Shown: piece after piece, positions 18,609-27,074 of the stretch
Position numbering within the stretch: the first letter of the stretch is position 1
Layout of the letters: each line of letters opens with the position of its first letter
Origin: a candidate division KSB1 bacterium
Lineage (GTDB): Bacteria; Zhuqueibacterota; Zhuqueibacteria; Zhuqueibacterales; Zhuqueibacteraceae
DNA length: 64,000 nt
Assembly: GCA_034506255.1 (NCBI GenBank)
Contig: JAPDPX010000012.1
Coordinates: forward strand, 80,898-144,897
Direction: 5' to 3'
The notes under the pieces: model-generated
The model's database searches: none
What the model was told of the DNA's origin: nothing
The model's input: the letters and a program-made list of their open reading frames with translations, nothing else
Translations under genes and position numbers: made by a program

Positions 18609-20300
18609 TCACCTGGCGATCATCAATTTTCGCACCGCCACCTGTTCGCCGGCCTGCAGGCGGCAGAAATAAACGCCGCTGGCCAGGCCGCGTGCCTGCC
18701 AGCGCAGGACATGCTCACCGTGCGACATGTCTCCCTCCCACAACGTCGCCACCCGCCGGCCATCGCCCGCCAAGATGGTGAGCGAGACCCGGCCGCCAGC
18801 GGGCAGGTGAAAACGGATGGTGGTTTCGGGGTTGAAGGGATTGGGATAATTTTGCCTCAACGTGAACTGCTCCGGCGGCGTGGTGCGTGCTTCCTTCACG
18901 GCCACGGCCAGACCCGGCAGACTGGCATCCATCCACAAGATGCGCAGATTCACCCAGTGTTTGAGATATTCCACCTCTTCGCGATAGTTCTGCCCGATGT
19001 AGGCATTGGGCCAGACGTAGACGCCGAGAATGGGCCAGCGCTGGAAATTGCGCTGCTGGGCCTCCTCCAAAAGCAGGGCGGTGGAATCGATGAAGGCGTG
19101 AATCCGCTGCACGTCGAACACGGTTGTGCGCAGGCTGCGCCAGCGTTCGACCAGCAGACGGGCGAAGGTGGAATCCCGCACCAGGCGCGGCCACCAGAAA
19201 GGAATTTGAAAGCCGTCGGATTCCACACGAAAGTCGACCTGCCAGCCGTAGATTTTGGCACCGTCGTAGTAATCGGCATTGCCGAAGGCCAAATCATAAT
19301 CCCACACCGGGCCCATGGTCAGCCGGCCGTTCTTGCTGTCGCGATCCTTGTGCATGAACGCGCTCAGGCGGTAGCCGTCCACATTGCGGGAGACTTCGTT
19401 GATCAGGAAATAGTCAACCGCGGCGGCCGGATCGAGCAAGGTCAGGTAGCCAGTCTGCGGATGATTGTAATCCGGACCGGCCATCAGGCTCTCGAAACGG
19501 TGGATGAAATCCTGGATGTAGCTTTGTTGCGCCGGCACGAGGTCATCGGGATCGGGATAGTCGTACTGGTAATAAATGCGGTGCGGCGAGCCGGGATAGG
19601 GCAAAAAGGAGGAGTACCAGCCCTGCGTATCCGAGCCTTCCCGCTTGTCGATTTTGATGAGATAGCCGCCGGTCACCGCATCGCCCGCGACATCGGCCGG
19701 CTCGAGCTTGCTGATGTTGACGCGGTTCTTGTCGCGTTTGATTTTCTCCATGAAGATGTAAACGCCGCGGTAGTCGCCATTCAACACCAGTTCACAGAAG
19801 CGCGTGCGGCTGGCGTAGCGGCCGAGTTGCCTGGCGAGATGATAGGCCAGCACGTTGCGCATCAGCGTTTTGTCCGAATAGGATGCCGACAGAATCCAGT
19901 CGCTTTCGGCCGGCATGCCCATCAGCGCCACATCAATGTCCTTGCCCAGCGAGTCCCGGGTTTCGAAACCGTATTGCTTCTTGGGAAACATCTGCGAGCT
20001 GGAGCCGCGGATTTCGATGCCGATCCTGCCGTGATAGTGATTGAAAGGATCGGAAAGATAGTTGCGCCGGCCCGGGCCGTTGTCGATGATGCCCATGTCG
20101 GCCGTGATCTTGGGCTCGTCCACGATTTCCCGGCCGTGGGTGTCGATCACCACGATCGGCAAATTCGAGGAGGTAAATTCCACCTGCGGCGTTTGCCCTT
20201 GGGCAAAAAGCGGCGACAACAAGGCGGCAAGGTACAGCACCGCCGGCGTGGACAAGCGGCAGGCGCTCCGCAGCACCCTGGCAAAGCGTTTCGTCAACAT
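18609..20300 (-). CDS. CotH kinase family protein with sorting domain
   Basis: A 563-aa secreted protein. After a signal peptide (ending ALLSPLFAQGQ) residues of about 30-440 match the CotH family. Key pieces are RGSSSQMFPKKQYGFET, DWILSASYSDKTLMRN, a CELVLNGDYRGVYIFMEKI strand and the acidic metal-site segment GPVWDYDLAFGN. The sorting domain follows (RQNYPNPFNPETTIRFHL, SGVYFCRL, RKLMIAR). CotH proteins are kinase-like; Bacillus CotH phosphorylates spore-coat proteins, but roles in secreted FCB proteins are unknown. ATG 20300 has AAGGG nine bases upstream; the earlier in-frame ATG at 20309 touches the same site. The start is 30 bp from the stop of the second GH16 gene, so the two are probably co-transcribed. 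Confidence 0.88.
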   Translation of the reverse strand: MLTKRFARVLRSACRLSTPAVLYLAALLSPLFAQGQTPQVEFTSSNLPIVVIDTHGREIVDEPKITADMGIIDNGPGRRNYLSDPFNHYHGRIGIEIRGSSSQMFPKKQYGFETRDSLGKDIDVALMGMPAESDWILSASYSDKTLMRNVLAYHLARQLGRYASRTRFCELVLNGDYRGVYIFMEKIKRDKNRVNISKLEPADVAGDAVTGGYLIKIDKREGSDTQGWYSSFLPYPGSPHRIYYQYDYPDPDDLVPAQQSYIQDFIHRFESLMAGPDYNHPQTGYLTLLDPAAAVDYFLINEVSRNVDGYRLSAFMHKDRDSKNGRLTMGPVWDYDLAFGNADYYDGAKIYGWQVDFRVESDGFQIPFWWPRLVRDSTFARLLVERWRSLRTTVFDVQRIHAFIDSTALLLEEAQQRNFQRWPILGVYVWPNAYIGQNYREEVEYLKHWVNLRILWMDASLPGLAVAVKEARTTPPEQFTLRQNYPNPFNPETTIRFHLPAGGRVSLTILAGDGRRVATLWEGDMSHGEHVLRWQARGLASGVYFCRLQAGEQVAVRKLMIAR

Positions 20301-20330
20301 GGCAACCATCCCTTCACAGCATGTCGCTGC

Positions 20331-22139
20331 TCATTTCAAATGGGTTAGCTTGCGGGTGGCGACCGTCCGGCCCTCCACCTGCAGGCGGAGGAAGTAGATG
20401 CCAGCCGGCCAATTCATGGCCGCGAGCCGCAGGGTGTGCGTGCCGGCGGTGCGAAATTCCCGCAGTACCTCCTGCACAACTTTCCCCTGCACGTCAATGA
20501 CCGTGATCCCGATGCGGCCGGGCGCGGCCAGGGAATATGCAATTTGGGTCGCAGAATTGAAAGGATTGGGAAAAGCTGCAAGCTGAAAGTCGGTGGGCGG
20601 CGCGGATGCCCCGGTCACTGCACTGGGCAGCGCAGCGATCATCAGACCGTTGAGCAGCGTCCTGCCGGCCACCGGTTTGAAATAAAGATCGAGGCGGCCG
20701 TCGGTGACGCTGAGACTGGCGAGGGTCATTTCCAAGGCACGGTTCGGACCGGCGAGCGCGAAGGGATCGAGATTGTCAAAAACCAGGCGGCCCTCCGCCC
20801 ACACCTCGAACACCCGCTGGCCGGGGGCTTGCGCGAGCGTCTCCGCCAGCAGCAGCGTCACCTGATAATTGCCGGGCGCCAGCCGCACGTGATAGAACGT
20901 CAAACCTTCACGGCCGGAGAGAAAAACATCCGGATGCGCGGTTCCGGAAATCGGCGTGCCGGCGGGCGCCGTGCTGATGCTGCCGCCGACCGCGCCATAT
21001 TCCAACCGTTCCTGCCACACTTGATCCGGCAGAAAACCCTCCTGCCCCTCGCCACCAACATTGATGTGCAGCGGCAGCGGCGGCGCCACTTTCATGCTGG
21101 TGTATTGCAGACTCATGCGATTGGCCGCAGGCGAGCGGTCTTGCACACCATTCACCACCAAAATGTAGGTGAGTGCGGGATCCAACCCTTCGGTCAGCAA
21201 CTCGACCGACTTGTTGCCCGGCAGCAGGCGCGCCGCCAGCAAGGTGGCGCCGGGCAAAGTGTAGTTGGCCAGAGTCTCCGCACTGCCCCGCTCCAGTTCC
21301 TCCGAAAAGTAAACATGAACGCGCTGATCAAAGCCTCGCGCCCACGCCAAATAGGGCGGCTCACGGTCTTCCTCGATCACCGGGCTGCCGCGATAGCCGG
21401 TTTGGGTGCTGGTGGTCAGGCAGAGAATCAAGTAGCCGTTTAGGAAAACGACATTGTCCGGAATAAAGTTGGAATTGTTGCCCTCCCAGGTGTGCGTCGC
21501 CTTGCTCCAGCGGTTTTGATCCCACGCGGTGAAATCATCCGTCCACTGCAGGGTGAAATTATCTCCCTGGCCGGGGGTGTAGGCGTAGTATTTGACCCAG
21601 TCGTAATAGGCGTAAACCGGCAGCACCGCGGGGTTGAGCGCGCCCGCCCAGTCCACCGCCGCCGGCGGCCAGAGGTTCATCATGATCTTCTGCGGCCGGG
21701 TAAGCGTGGCAATGTGGGCTTCAGTCTGGCGGTGCACCTCATAGCCGTCGATGAACCAGGCGACATAGTCCGGCGTCCATTCAATGGCATAAACATGAAA
21801 GGCGGCATGCGGGTTGAAGGCGGTCATGCTGGTGAAAACGTGATTGACCTGTCCGGGAGTGATGGTGTTGAACTGCACCTGGTTCTGATGGCGGCCGGGA
21901 ATCTCGATGTCAATCTCGTTCCAGTTGGCGAGCGGATTGGAACTGCCGTCGTGGAAGGTGAAGAAGGAGGAAATCACGCCGCTGCCGGCCGCGGATTTCA
22001 TGCGCACCTCGCAGCGGCCGTAGGTGATGGGGGTGCGTGTGCGCAGCTCCGCACCGCGGTAGGTTTTGATCTGGGCCGGCAGAGTGGTGGCCCAGCTCCA
22101 CGCGCCCAGCAGGGCAAGCATGCCAACCGTTTTTTTCAT
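20331..22139 (-). CDS. Second circularly permuted GH16 beta-glucanase with malectin-like and sorting domains
   Basis: A 602-aa paralogue of the 7622-9424 enzyme with the same architecture: signal peptide (1-23), catalytic half first with WNEIDIEIPG (E75, D77, E79), then the displaced strand segment (LQWTDDFTAWDQNRWSKATH, LNGYLILCLT). An Ig-like domain, a malectin-like domain (LPLHINVGGEGQEGF) and the sorting domain (LAAFPNPFNSATQIAYSL to RKLTHLK) follow. Pro replaces Leu just after the active-site strand, the only obvious change there. The start has GAGG six bases upstream, and the symporter stop codon is seven bases away, so the two genes form an operon. Mixed-linkage beta-glucan is the likely substrate. 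Confidence 0.93.
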   Translation of the reverse strand: MKKTVGMLALLGAWSWATTLPAQIKTYRGAELRTRTPITYGRCEVRMKSAAGSGVISSFFTFHDGSSNPLANWNEIDIEIPGRHQNQVQFNTITPGQVNHVFTSMTAFNPHAAFHVYAIEWTPDYVAWFIDGYEVHRQTEAHIATLTRPQKIMMNLWPPAAVDWAGALNPAVLPVYAYYDWVKYYAYTPGQGDNFTLQWTDDFTAWDQNRWSKATHTWEGNNSNFIPDNVVFLNGYLILCLTTSTQTGYRGSPVIEEDREPPYLAWARGFDQRVHVYFSEELERGSAETLANYTLPGATLLAARLLPGNKSVELLTEGLDPALTYILVVNGVQDRSPAANRMSLQYTSMKVAPPLPLHINVGGEGQEGFLPDQVWQERLEYGAVGGSISTAPAGTPISGTAHPDVFLSGREGLTFYHVRLAPGNYQVTLLLAETLAQAPGQRVFEVWAEGRLVFDNLDPFALAGPNRALEMTLASLSVTDGRLDLYFKPVAGRTLLNGLMIAALPSAVTGASAPPTDFQLAAFPNPFNSATQIAYSLAAPGRIGITVIDVQGKVVQEVLREFRTAGTHTLRLAAMNWPAGIYFLRLQVEGRTVATRKLTHLK

Positions 22140-22146
22140 GTTCGCC

Positions 22147-23763
22147 TCATCCGGTAAAATAAAACCAGACCGTGGCGACCGCCAGCGCGAGCAGAAGCGA
22201 GAGCTGCACGTCCAGGCGCCGCCGCGCCGGATTTTCCTGCGGCCCGCGATACGTGGCATATGTCACATCGACGAGCTGGGCCGCGTTGTGTGCGGGCGCC
22301 GTCAGGCTGACCACCACCAAAACCGCGGAGCATATCAGGAACAGGAAAACCGCGAAGTGCAGGAAATTCAGCTCGGCATAACTTTTCAGCAGGCCGGTCA
22401 GGCTGTGCTTGTTGATCTCAGCGACCAGCCGGCCGCAACCCAGAACCAGGCCGGTGAGCAACGCCGCCATGGCGCCGCGGCCGTTCAGACGCGGGATGAA
22501 GATGCCCAGCAGAAACACCGCCGCGATCGGCGGCGAGATGTAGGCCTGCACGCTCTGCAGGTAGAAATACAACTGGCCGGAGATCAACTTGATGAAGGGG
22601 ATCCACGACAGGCCCAAAATCACCAAAATGGCGGTGGCCACCCGGCCGACCAGAACCAGTTGCCGTTCCGAGGTGCAGGGATTGAGCTTCTTGTAAATAT
22701 CCCAGGTGATGAGCGTGGAGCAGGAGTTGAAGACCGAGGCCAGCGAGCTCATCAATGCCGCCAGCAAACCCGCCACCACCAGCCCGCGCAGTCCGGCAGG
22801 CAGAAATGCCGCCACCAGAGCCGGCAGGGCATGATCGGGCTTGAGCAGCACCAGACGCCCGGTTTGCACCAGGCAATAGGCGGCAATGCCGGGCAGGACA
22901 AAGATGAACACCGGCAGGATCTTCAAATAGCCGCCGAAGATCGCGCCGCGCCGCGCCTGGCAATGATCCCTGGCCGACAGCACCCGCTGCACGATGAGCT
23001 GGTCAGTGCACCAATACCACACTCCCAAAATCGGCGCGCCCAACAGGATGCCGGTCCACGGAAAGTGGGGATCAGAGACCGGCTGCCACATGTTGAAGAA
23101 ACGGCTGCCCGCGATTTCCTGCATCGCGCCCCACCCGCCCACCGCCACCAAGCCGGTCACGGTCACCACCACCGCCCCAAAGATCATGATGAACATCTGC
23201 ATCAATTCGGTGTAGACCACTGCGCGCAGCCCGCCGCAAACCGTGTACAGGCCGGTGGCCGTCACCACGATCAGCGCGCCCGTCCAGAAATCGATTCCCA
23301 TCAATGATTCGAACACGATGCCACCGGCCGCTATCGTCACCGAAATTTTCGTCAACACATAGGCCATGATGGAAATCCACGACAGATAGATGCGGGCCGC
23401 CGGCGAATAGCGCCGCTCCAAAAACTCCGGCATGGTATAGACCTGGGTCTTCAAATACAACGGCACAAAAACCCATGCCAGGATCAGCAGAATAAGCGAG
23501 GCCAGAATCTCGAACTGTGCCACCGTCACCCCGCTGGCCGCGCCCGTGCCGGCCAGGCCCACCATATGCTCCGAGCCGATGTTCGACGCAAACAACGAGG
23601 CCCCAATCACGAACCAGCCGACATTTCGCCCCGCCAGAAAGTACCCCTCTGCGCTGTCCACCACCGCCCGACCGCGCGCGGTCGCCCACCATGCGATCCA
23701 GAAAAGTGCGCCGAAGTAGAGCCCAATCACCGCATAGTCGAGCGCAACAAGCTGATTCTCCAC
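22147..23763 (-). CDS. Sodium:solute symporter (SSS family), sugar type
   Basis: A 538-aa inner-membrane protein with about 13-14 hydrophobic helices, of the SGLT-like solute:sodium symporter family. Family motifs include AEGYFLAGRNVGWFVIGASL near the N-terminus, SNIGSEHMVGLAGTG, and GLRAVVYTELMQMFIMIFG. It starts with GTG (23763), preceded by GGGAG six bases upstream. It is the first gene of the operon with the second GH16 enzyme and CotH-like protein, so it probably takes up glucose or short glucan oligosaccharides released in the periplasm. The upstream region carries a tandem operator pair matching that before the GH3 gene. Confidence 0.93.
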   Translation of the reverse strand: MENQLVALDYAVIGLYFGALFWIAWWATARGRAVVDSAEGYFLAGRNVGWFVIGASLFASNIGSEHMVGLAGTGAASGVTVAQFEILASLILLILAWVFVPLYLKTQVYTMPEFLERRYSPAARIYLSWISIMAYVLTKISVTIAAGGIVFESLMGIDFWTGALIVVTATGLYTVCGGLRAVVYTELMQMFIMIFGAVVVTVTGLVAVGGWGAMQEIAGSRFFNMWQPVSDPHFPWTGILLGAPILGVWYWCTDQLIVQRVLSARDHCQARRGAIFGGYLKILPVFIFVLPGIAAYCLVQTGRLVLLKPDHALPALVAAFLPAGLRGLVVAGLLAALMSSLASVFNSCSTLITWDIYKKLNPCTSERQLVLVGRVATAILVILGLSWIPFIKLISGQLYFYLQSVQAYISPPIAAVFLLGIFIPRLNGRGAMAALLTGLVLGCGRLVAEINKHSLTGLLKSYAELNFLHFAVFLFLICSAVLVVVSLTAPAHNAAQLVDVTYATYRGPQENPARRRLDVQLSLLLALAVATVWFYFTG

Positions 23764-23917
23764 TTCTTGCTCCCGCTTAATGGCAATCTACGACACTTTC
23801 TTAGAGTTGGGACTGGATCATCTCCATGGGTGGAAAATGATCAAGAATGGTGCCATTGCCGGCCGCGGTTTATTTGCTTGAAAATCTTGGGGGCGGGCTC
23901 CCCTTTTTCGGGGCAGA

Positions 23918-23954
23918 TTATCAATTCGATAATCCAGGCTTATCGGGATGATAA
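23918..23954. promoter_or_regulatory. Tandem palindromic operator pair upstream of symporter operon
   Basis: TTATCAATTCGATAA (23918-23932, inside the perfect repeat GATTATC-N5-GATAATC) and TTATCGGGATGATAA (23940-23954) are spaced 22 bp. They match the pair at 14903-14940, giving the consensus TTATC-N5-GATAA. They lie 155-191 bp before the GTG start. Confidence 0.62.
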
Positions 23955-23993
23955 CGGGTGACAAGCGGTGAGGTGGATGAGAGAGGCCAAATT

Positions 23994-24055
23994 GCCGAGG
24001 GGCGAAGTCCGACTTGGGCAGCGGATCGCGACCAAGTTGGACTTCACTCACGTCG
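23994..24055. repeat. Palindromic repeat, left copy bracketing the toxin-antitoxin pair
   Basis: Arms GAAGTCCGACTTGG (24004-24017) and CCAAGTTGGACTTC (24032-24045) form a hairpin with one mismatch. About 62 bp around it are repeated in the same orientation at 24879-24940 with two differences. Confidence 0.75.
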
Positions 24056-24100
24056 CGGCTGCGGGTGAGATGGGTCACTGCCGCCGGCCCGGCTGGTAAC

Positions 24101-24505
24101 TCAACCTGGTTGCGGCATGGAAACCGTATGCGTTTTCAGCCACTCAACAATTTTATCTTGATTCAACAATGAGCTCGCCACGTCTATCGTAAACTGATAA
24201 AGCTCGTCATTGCTGATGCCCGATATAGTGAAACCGTTGACTTCCAAAAATCTCAACAAGGCGTACAAAGCGGTGCGTTTATTGCCGTCTGTGAAGGGAT
24301 GATTTTTGATGAGCAGAAAGAATAAGACAGCAGCTTTACTCCAGAGATCGGGATATAATTCTGTACCGAATACGTTCTGTATTGGCGCAGCAATTGACGC
24401 TTCGAGTTTGCCACGATCAGCCAGTCCCCCTGCGCCACCAAAACGTCGTATGGCATAATCATGCAAGGCAATGACTTCGTCAATTGTGAGATAAGTTATC
24501 GACAT
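24101..24505 (-). CDS. Doc-type Fic-domain toxin
   Basis: A 134-aa protein of the Fic/Doc family with the core motif HPFTDGNKR at residues 69-77. Doc toxins of phage P1 type phosphorylate elongation factor Tu and stop translation. The length is normal for Doc, and the first residues (YLTIDEVIALHDYAIRRFGG) match the death-on-curing subfamily. The start overlaps the stop of the preceding gene (TGATG), typical of a toxin translated with its antitoxin. The pair sits between two copies of a strong palindrome, suggesting transfer as a unit. Confidence 0.9.
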   Translation of the reverse strand: MSITYLTIDEVIALHDYAIRRFGGAGGLADRGKLEASIAAPIQNVFGTELYPDLWSKAAVLFFLLIKNHPFTDGNKRTALYALLRFLEVNGFTISGISNDELYQFTIDVASSLLNQDKIVEWLKTHTVSMPQPG

Positions 24506-24717
24506 CAGCTCTTTGCCAGCCGTTCAAATACATTCTGGTAGCGATCACCAATCCGTTCAGCCCACTGCAACAATTCGGGCTGATCGGTCTGCGCCCGCAG
24601 CGTCACGGTATTGTTGGATTGCTGAATCTCGATCTTGACTTGTGGCCCCAGCAAGAGGAGCATCTCCTGAATGATCCGTACGGCTTCGTCGCGGTTTAAA
24701 ACGATCGTTTTGCTCAT
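24505..24717 (-). CDS. Antitoxin partner of Doc-type toxin
   Basis: A 70-aa acidic protein directly upstream of and overlapping the toxin gene by one base. Start 24717 is chosen because AGGG lies upstream; an in-frame ATG at 24732 would add five residues. The sequence (SKTIVLNRDEAVRIIQEMLLL) has a helical N-terminal half and no recognised family. Antitoxin function is inferred from size and overlap. Confidence 0.72.
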   Translation of the reverse strand: MSKTIVLNRDEAVRIIQEMLLLLGPQVKIEIQQSNNTVTLRAQTDQPELLQWAERIGDRYQNVFERLAKS

Positions 24718-24878
24718 GGTTTGACCCTGCATGAAAATTTCCGTCGTTGCGCGAGTTTGTTGTACCGAAACAACTCATGGTCGTTCAAAAGCCTGCGTCC
24801 GCAAGCATGCGGACGGTGAATAATTACACTTTGACAAGAAAAGGGTAAGAAAGTTCTTCCCCAAAATCAACCGGCAAT

Positions 24879-24940
24879 GCCGAGGGGCGAAGTCCGACTT
24901 GGGCAGCAGATCGCGACCAAGTCGGACTTCACTCACGTCG
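24879..24940. repeat. Palindromic repeat, right copy bracketing the toxin-antitoxin pair
   Basis: Perfect 14-bp arms GAAGTCCGACTTGG (24889-24902) and CCAAGTCGGACTTC (24917-24930) enclose a 14-base loop. Same orientation as the left copy, about 885 bp away. Confidence 0.78.
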
Positions 24941-24953
24941 GGCGGTGCCGACG

Positions 24954-25068
24954 CTACATTTTTGCCTGCACCTTCGCGATCAGCGCTTCCTCTCGCTGCA
25001 CGTCCTTCTCCAAGCCGATTTGTTGGAAAAGCTCGCGGCGGCGGGTGAAATAGGCCAATGCTGGCGTT
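24954..25068 (-). pseudogene. Orphan 3' end of a CHAT-TPR gene
   Basis: Read on the minus strand these 115 bases give TPALAYFTRRRELFQQIGLE, then a tail ending EEALIAKVQAKM and a stop. That closely matches the last 37 residues of the intact protein at 27410-30139 (ALAYFTRSRELYQQLGLE ... EEALIAEVQAKM). No upstream part exists: the homology begins at the 3' boundary of the group II intron. It is therefore the remnant of a second, related gene, cut at the intron. Confidence 0.8.
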
Positions 25069-27046
25069 GGTCGCGGTAGGGACACGGGTTTCCCCGTGCC
25101 CCCCGCACAGATCCCGCCGTGCAGTTTTCCTGCAACGGGCTCTTCAGAGATACTCGCTTCCGCAGTCGGCTAAAAGCTGAAACGAAGTCGTTGTTGTCCG
25201 AAGCGTCTTTCTGTGATGCGCGGCCGTTCGATGCGGTGGCGATTGATCATCGCCCAGAAGCGCTGTCTCGTGTAGCTCTTCCGTTGACTTCTCCGATTGA
25301 GCCATTTGTGCAGGATGCGCATCGCCTGGCGAAAGTATTTGTGCAAGCATTCGTAGTTCCCGATCACGCCATAGTAGTTGTAATGGCCGCGAAGTTTCGC
25401 ATTAAGCGTCTTTAGAATTTGTCGAATGCCGAGTCCGCGACTCTCGCGGCACCAGTTCGTGTAGTTCTTCAGACCCTGTTGAAACTTCTTTCGAGAGGTG
25501 CGAAGCTTGACCATCTTTTCGCCTTTGCGACTGTCGCCCCAGCGAAACTCAAAGCCGAGAAAGTCAAAACTGCTGCCCGCGCTTTCGGGGAAACGATTGA
25601 AGCGCACGATGCGCGTCTTCTCCGCCGAGAGCGTCAGGTTGAACTTGCCAAGCCGTTCCGAGAGCATGCGGTAGAATCGTTCCGCGTCTTCTTGATACTC
25701 GAAGGCGCAAACAAAGTCATCCGCATGGCGGAGCAGATACGCTGCGCCGCGACATTGCTTCTTCACGACTTTTTCAAACCACAGATCGAGAGCGTAATGC
25801 AAGTAGACATTGGCAAGTACCGGCGAGACGATGCCGCCTTGCGGCGTGCCTGTGTCCGGATGCAATACCTTGCCGTCTTGCTCCAAGATGCCCGCTTTCA
25901 GCCATTTCTTGATGAGACGCAGAAACCGCCGATCATCAATCCTTTGTTCCAGCATGCGGATCATCCATGCATGGTCGATGTTGTCGAAGAAGCCTTTGAT
26001 GTCGGCTTCAACGACGAACCGATAGCGCCCAAATCGAAGGTCGTTTCTGAGTGCCCGCACGGCGTCTCGTGCTCCGCGACGGAGTCGATAGCCGTAGCTG
26101 CACGGCAGAAAATCTTCTTCGAATATCGCGCGCAGGATCAACGCGACTGCGATCTGGAGCAGCTTGTCTTCCAGAGCCGGCAGTCCAAGCGGACGAAACT
26201 TGTTTTCGCCCTTCGGAATCCACTTGCGCAACACCAACTTTGCCCGGTAGCGGCCTTGCTTGAGACGCTCGATCAATGCGCGAACGTTCGTGGAAAAGTG
26301 CTTGCCGTATTCCTCGGCGGTCACGCGGTCCACGCCCGTTGCCGCATCTTTGCGGAGAAATTTCCAGCAGTATTGGAAATAGTCTTCCGTGAGCATCGCC
26401 GCAAGGTTGCGAAACCGGTACTTCTTCTCGCGCTTCGCCTTGTTGGCTATGCCCTGCAGGGAGGTTTGCACGGTGTTGCCGACTTTGCTCGTTCGGGCCA
26501 TGTTGTCCTTTGCAGGTTGCGTATCTCTGTCAGCTCCTTCCCCGTGTGCTCTTCCTGCGCACGTGTAGTCGGCTCTCCCGTCTTCAGAGTACTATGAGCT
26601 GATCCGACTCCTCGCCGATCGTCGGTTGCTCTTCTTGTGGTTGAGTGTCCCTACCTGCTCATGGATAAATCCGTAGAGGAGGAATCGACAAGGTCTCTTA
26701 GGTTCCTAAAGCTTCTCTGCACACGTACCATGCTTTTGTGCAACCCCGGCAGACCCTACGGCGTCTCGCCACAAACTTGCGACGCTTTCGTGTTGGCTTC
26801 CGGCGCGCTAAAACCCTGGCCGTCTGCTTTATCATGCTCTAACGGGGCTATATCAAGCTTAAGGACGTGCGGTCTTCCTTACGGCTCATGTGCTGCCCTG
26901 TGTACGCCTCGGACGCTTTCTTGGCTTCCGACCGAAATAGATCGTCTGCCTTGTCACATCCGCAACACTCGGTAAGGGTGGTTGGCTAGACCTTGCCCTG
27001 CAGAGACTTTCACTCTGCCAGAAACTTTAAGCTTTGCCTAACGCAC
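25069..27046 (-). mobile_element. Group II intron
   Basis: The 5' end is GTGCG at 27046-27042, followed by typical domain I sequence (GAGTGAAAGTCTCTGC, GCCAACC). Domain V is at 25142-25110, with the AGC triad and a GAAA loop between pairing arms. Domain VI is GGGGCACGGGGAAACCCGTG, then CCCTACCGCGAC, with the branch A near 25077, placing the 3' end at about 25070. The maturase ORF lies inside. The 5' flank is the hairpin GCAGGCAGGATGCCTGC; the 3' flank is the CHAT-TPR tail. Exact ends are by pattern and may be off by a base or two. Confidence 0.85.
25170..26501 (-). CDS. ltrA: Group II intron reverse transcriptase/maturase
   Basis: A 443-aa intron-encoded protein. RT motifs are present: WIPKGENKFRPLGLPALEDKL, SYGYRLRRGARDAV, VVEADIKGFFDNIDH, GTPQGGIVSPVLANVYLHY and the active-site block YLLRHADDFVCAF, followed by the maturase domain (GIIM-like: LRGHYNYYGVIGNY). 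There is no HNH endonuclease domain after the maturase region, as in endonuclease-minus introns. The catalytic block reads HADD where most group II enzymes have YADD; a one-base change (CAT for TAT) explains it. The two aspartates are intact. The ORF sits in domain IV of the intron and has a plausible start at 26501. Confidence 0.93.
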   Translation of the reverse strand: MARTSKVGNTVQTSLQGIANKAKREKKYRFRNLAAMLTEDYFQYCWKFLRKDAATGVDRVTAEEYGKHFSTNVRALIERLKQGRYRAKLVLRKWIPKGENKFRPLGLPALEDKLLQIAVALILRAIFEEDFLPCSYGYRLRRGARDAVRALRNDLRFGRYRFVVEADIKGFFDNIDHAWMIRMLEQRIDDRRFLRLIKKWLKAGILEQDGKVLHPDTGTPQGGIVSPVLANVYLHYALDLWFEKVVKKQCRGAAYLLRHADDFVCAFEYQEDAERFYRMLSERLGKFNLTLSAEKTRIVRFNRFPESAGSSFDFLGFEFRWGDSRKGEKMVKLRTSRKKFQQGLKNYTNWCRESRGLGIRQILKTLNAKLRGHYNYYGVIGNYECLHKYFRQAMRILHKWLNRRSQRKSYTRQRFWAMINRHRIERPRITERRFGQQRLRFSF

Positions 27047-27074
27047 TAGCGCAGGCATCCTGCCTGCTGAATTT

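Larger units (their letters stand above)
23764..24100. other. Promoter region of symporter operon
   Basis: This gap contains the operator pair, a small hairpin (CCCCTTTTTCGGGG at 23901-23914) and, at its right side, the first copy of the palindrome that brackets the toxin-antitoxin genes. No gene is seen. Confidence 0.5.

Noticed and set aside
22066..23307. 413-codon plus-strand frame opposite the symporter
   Set aside because: Composition extreme in Gln/His/Arg, no domain, antisense to a clear membrane transporter.
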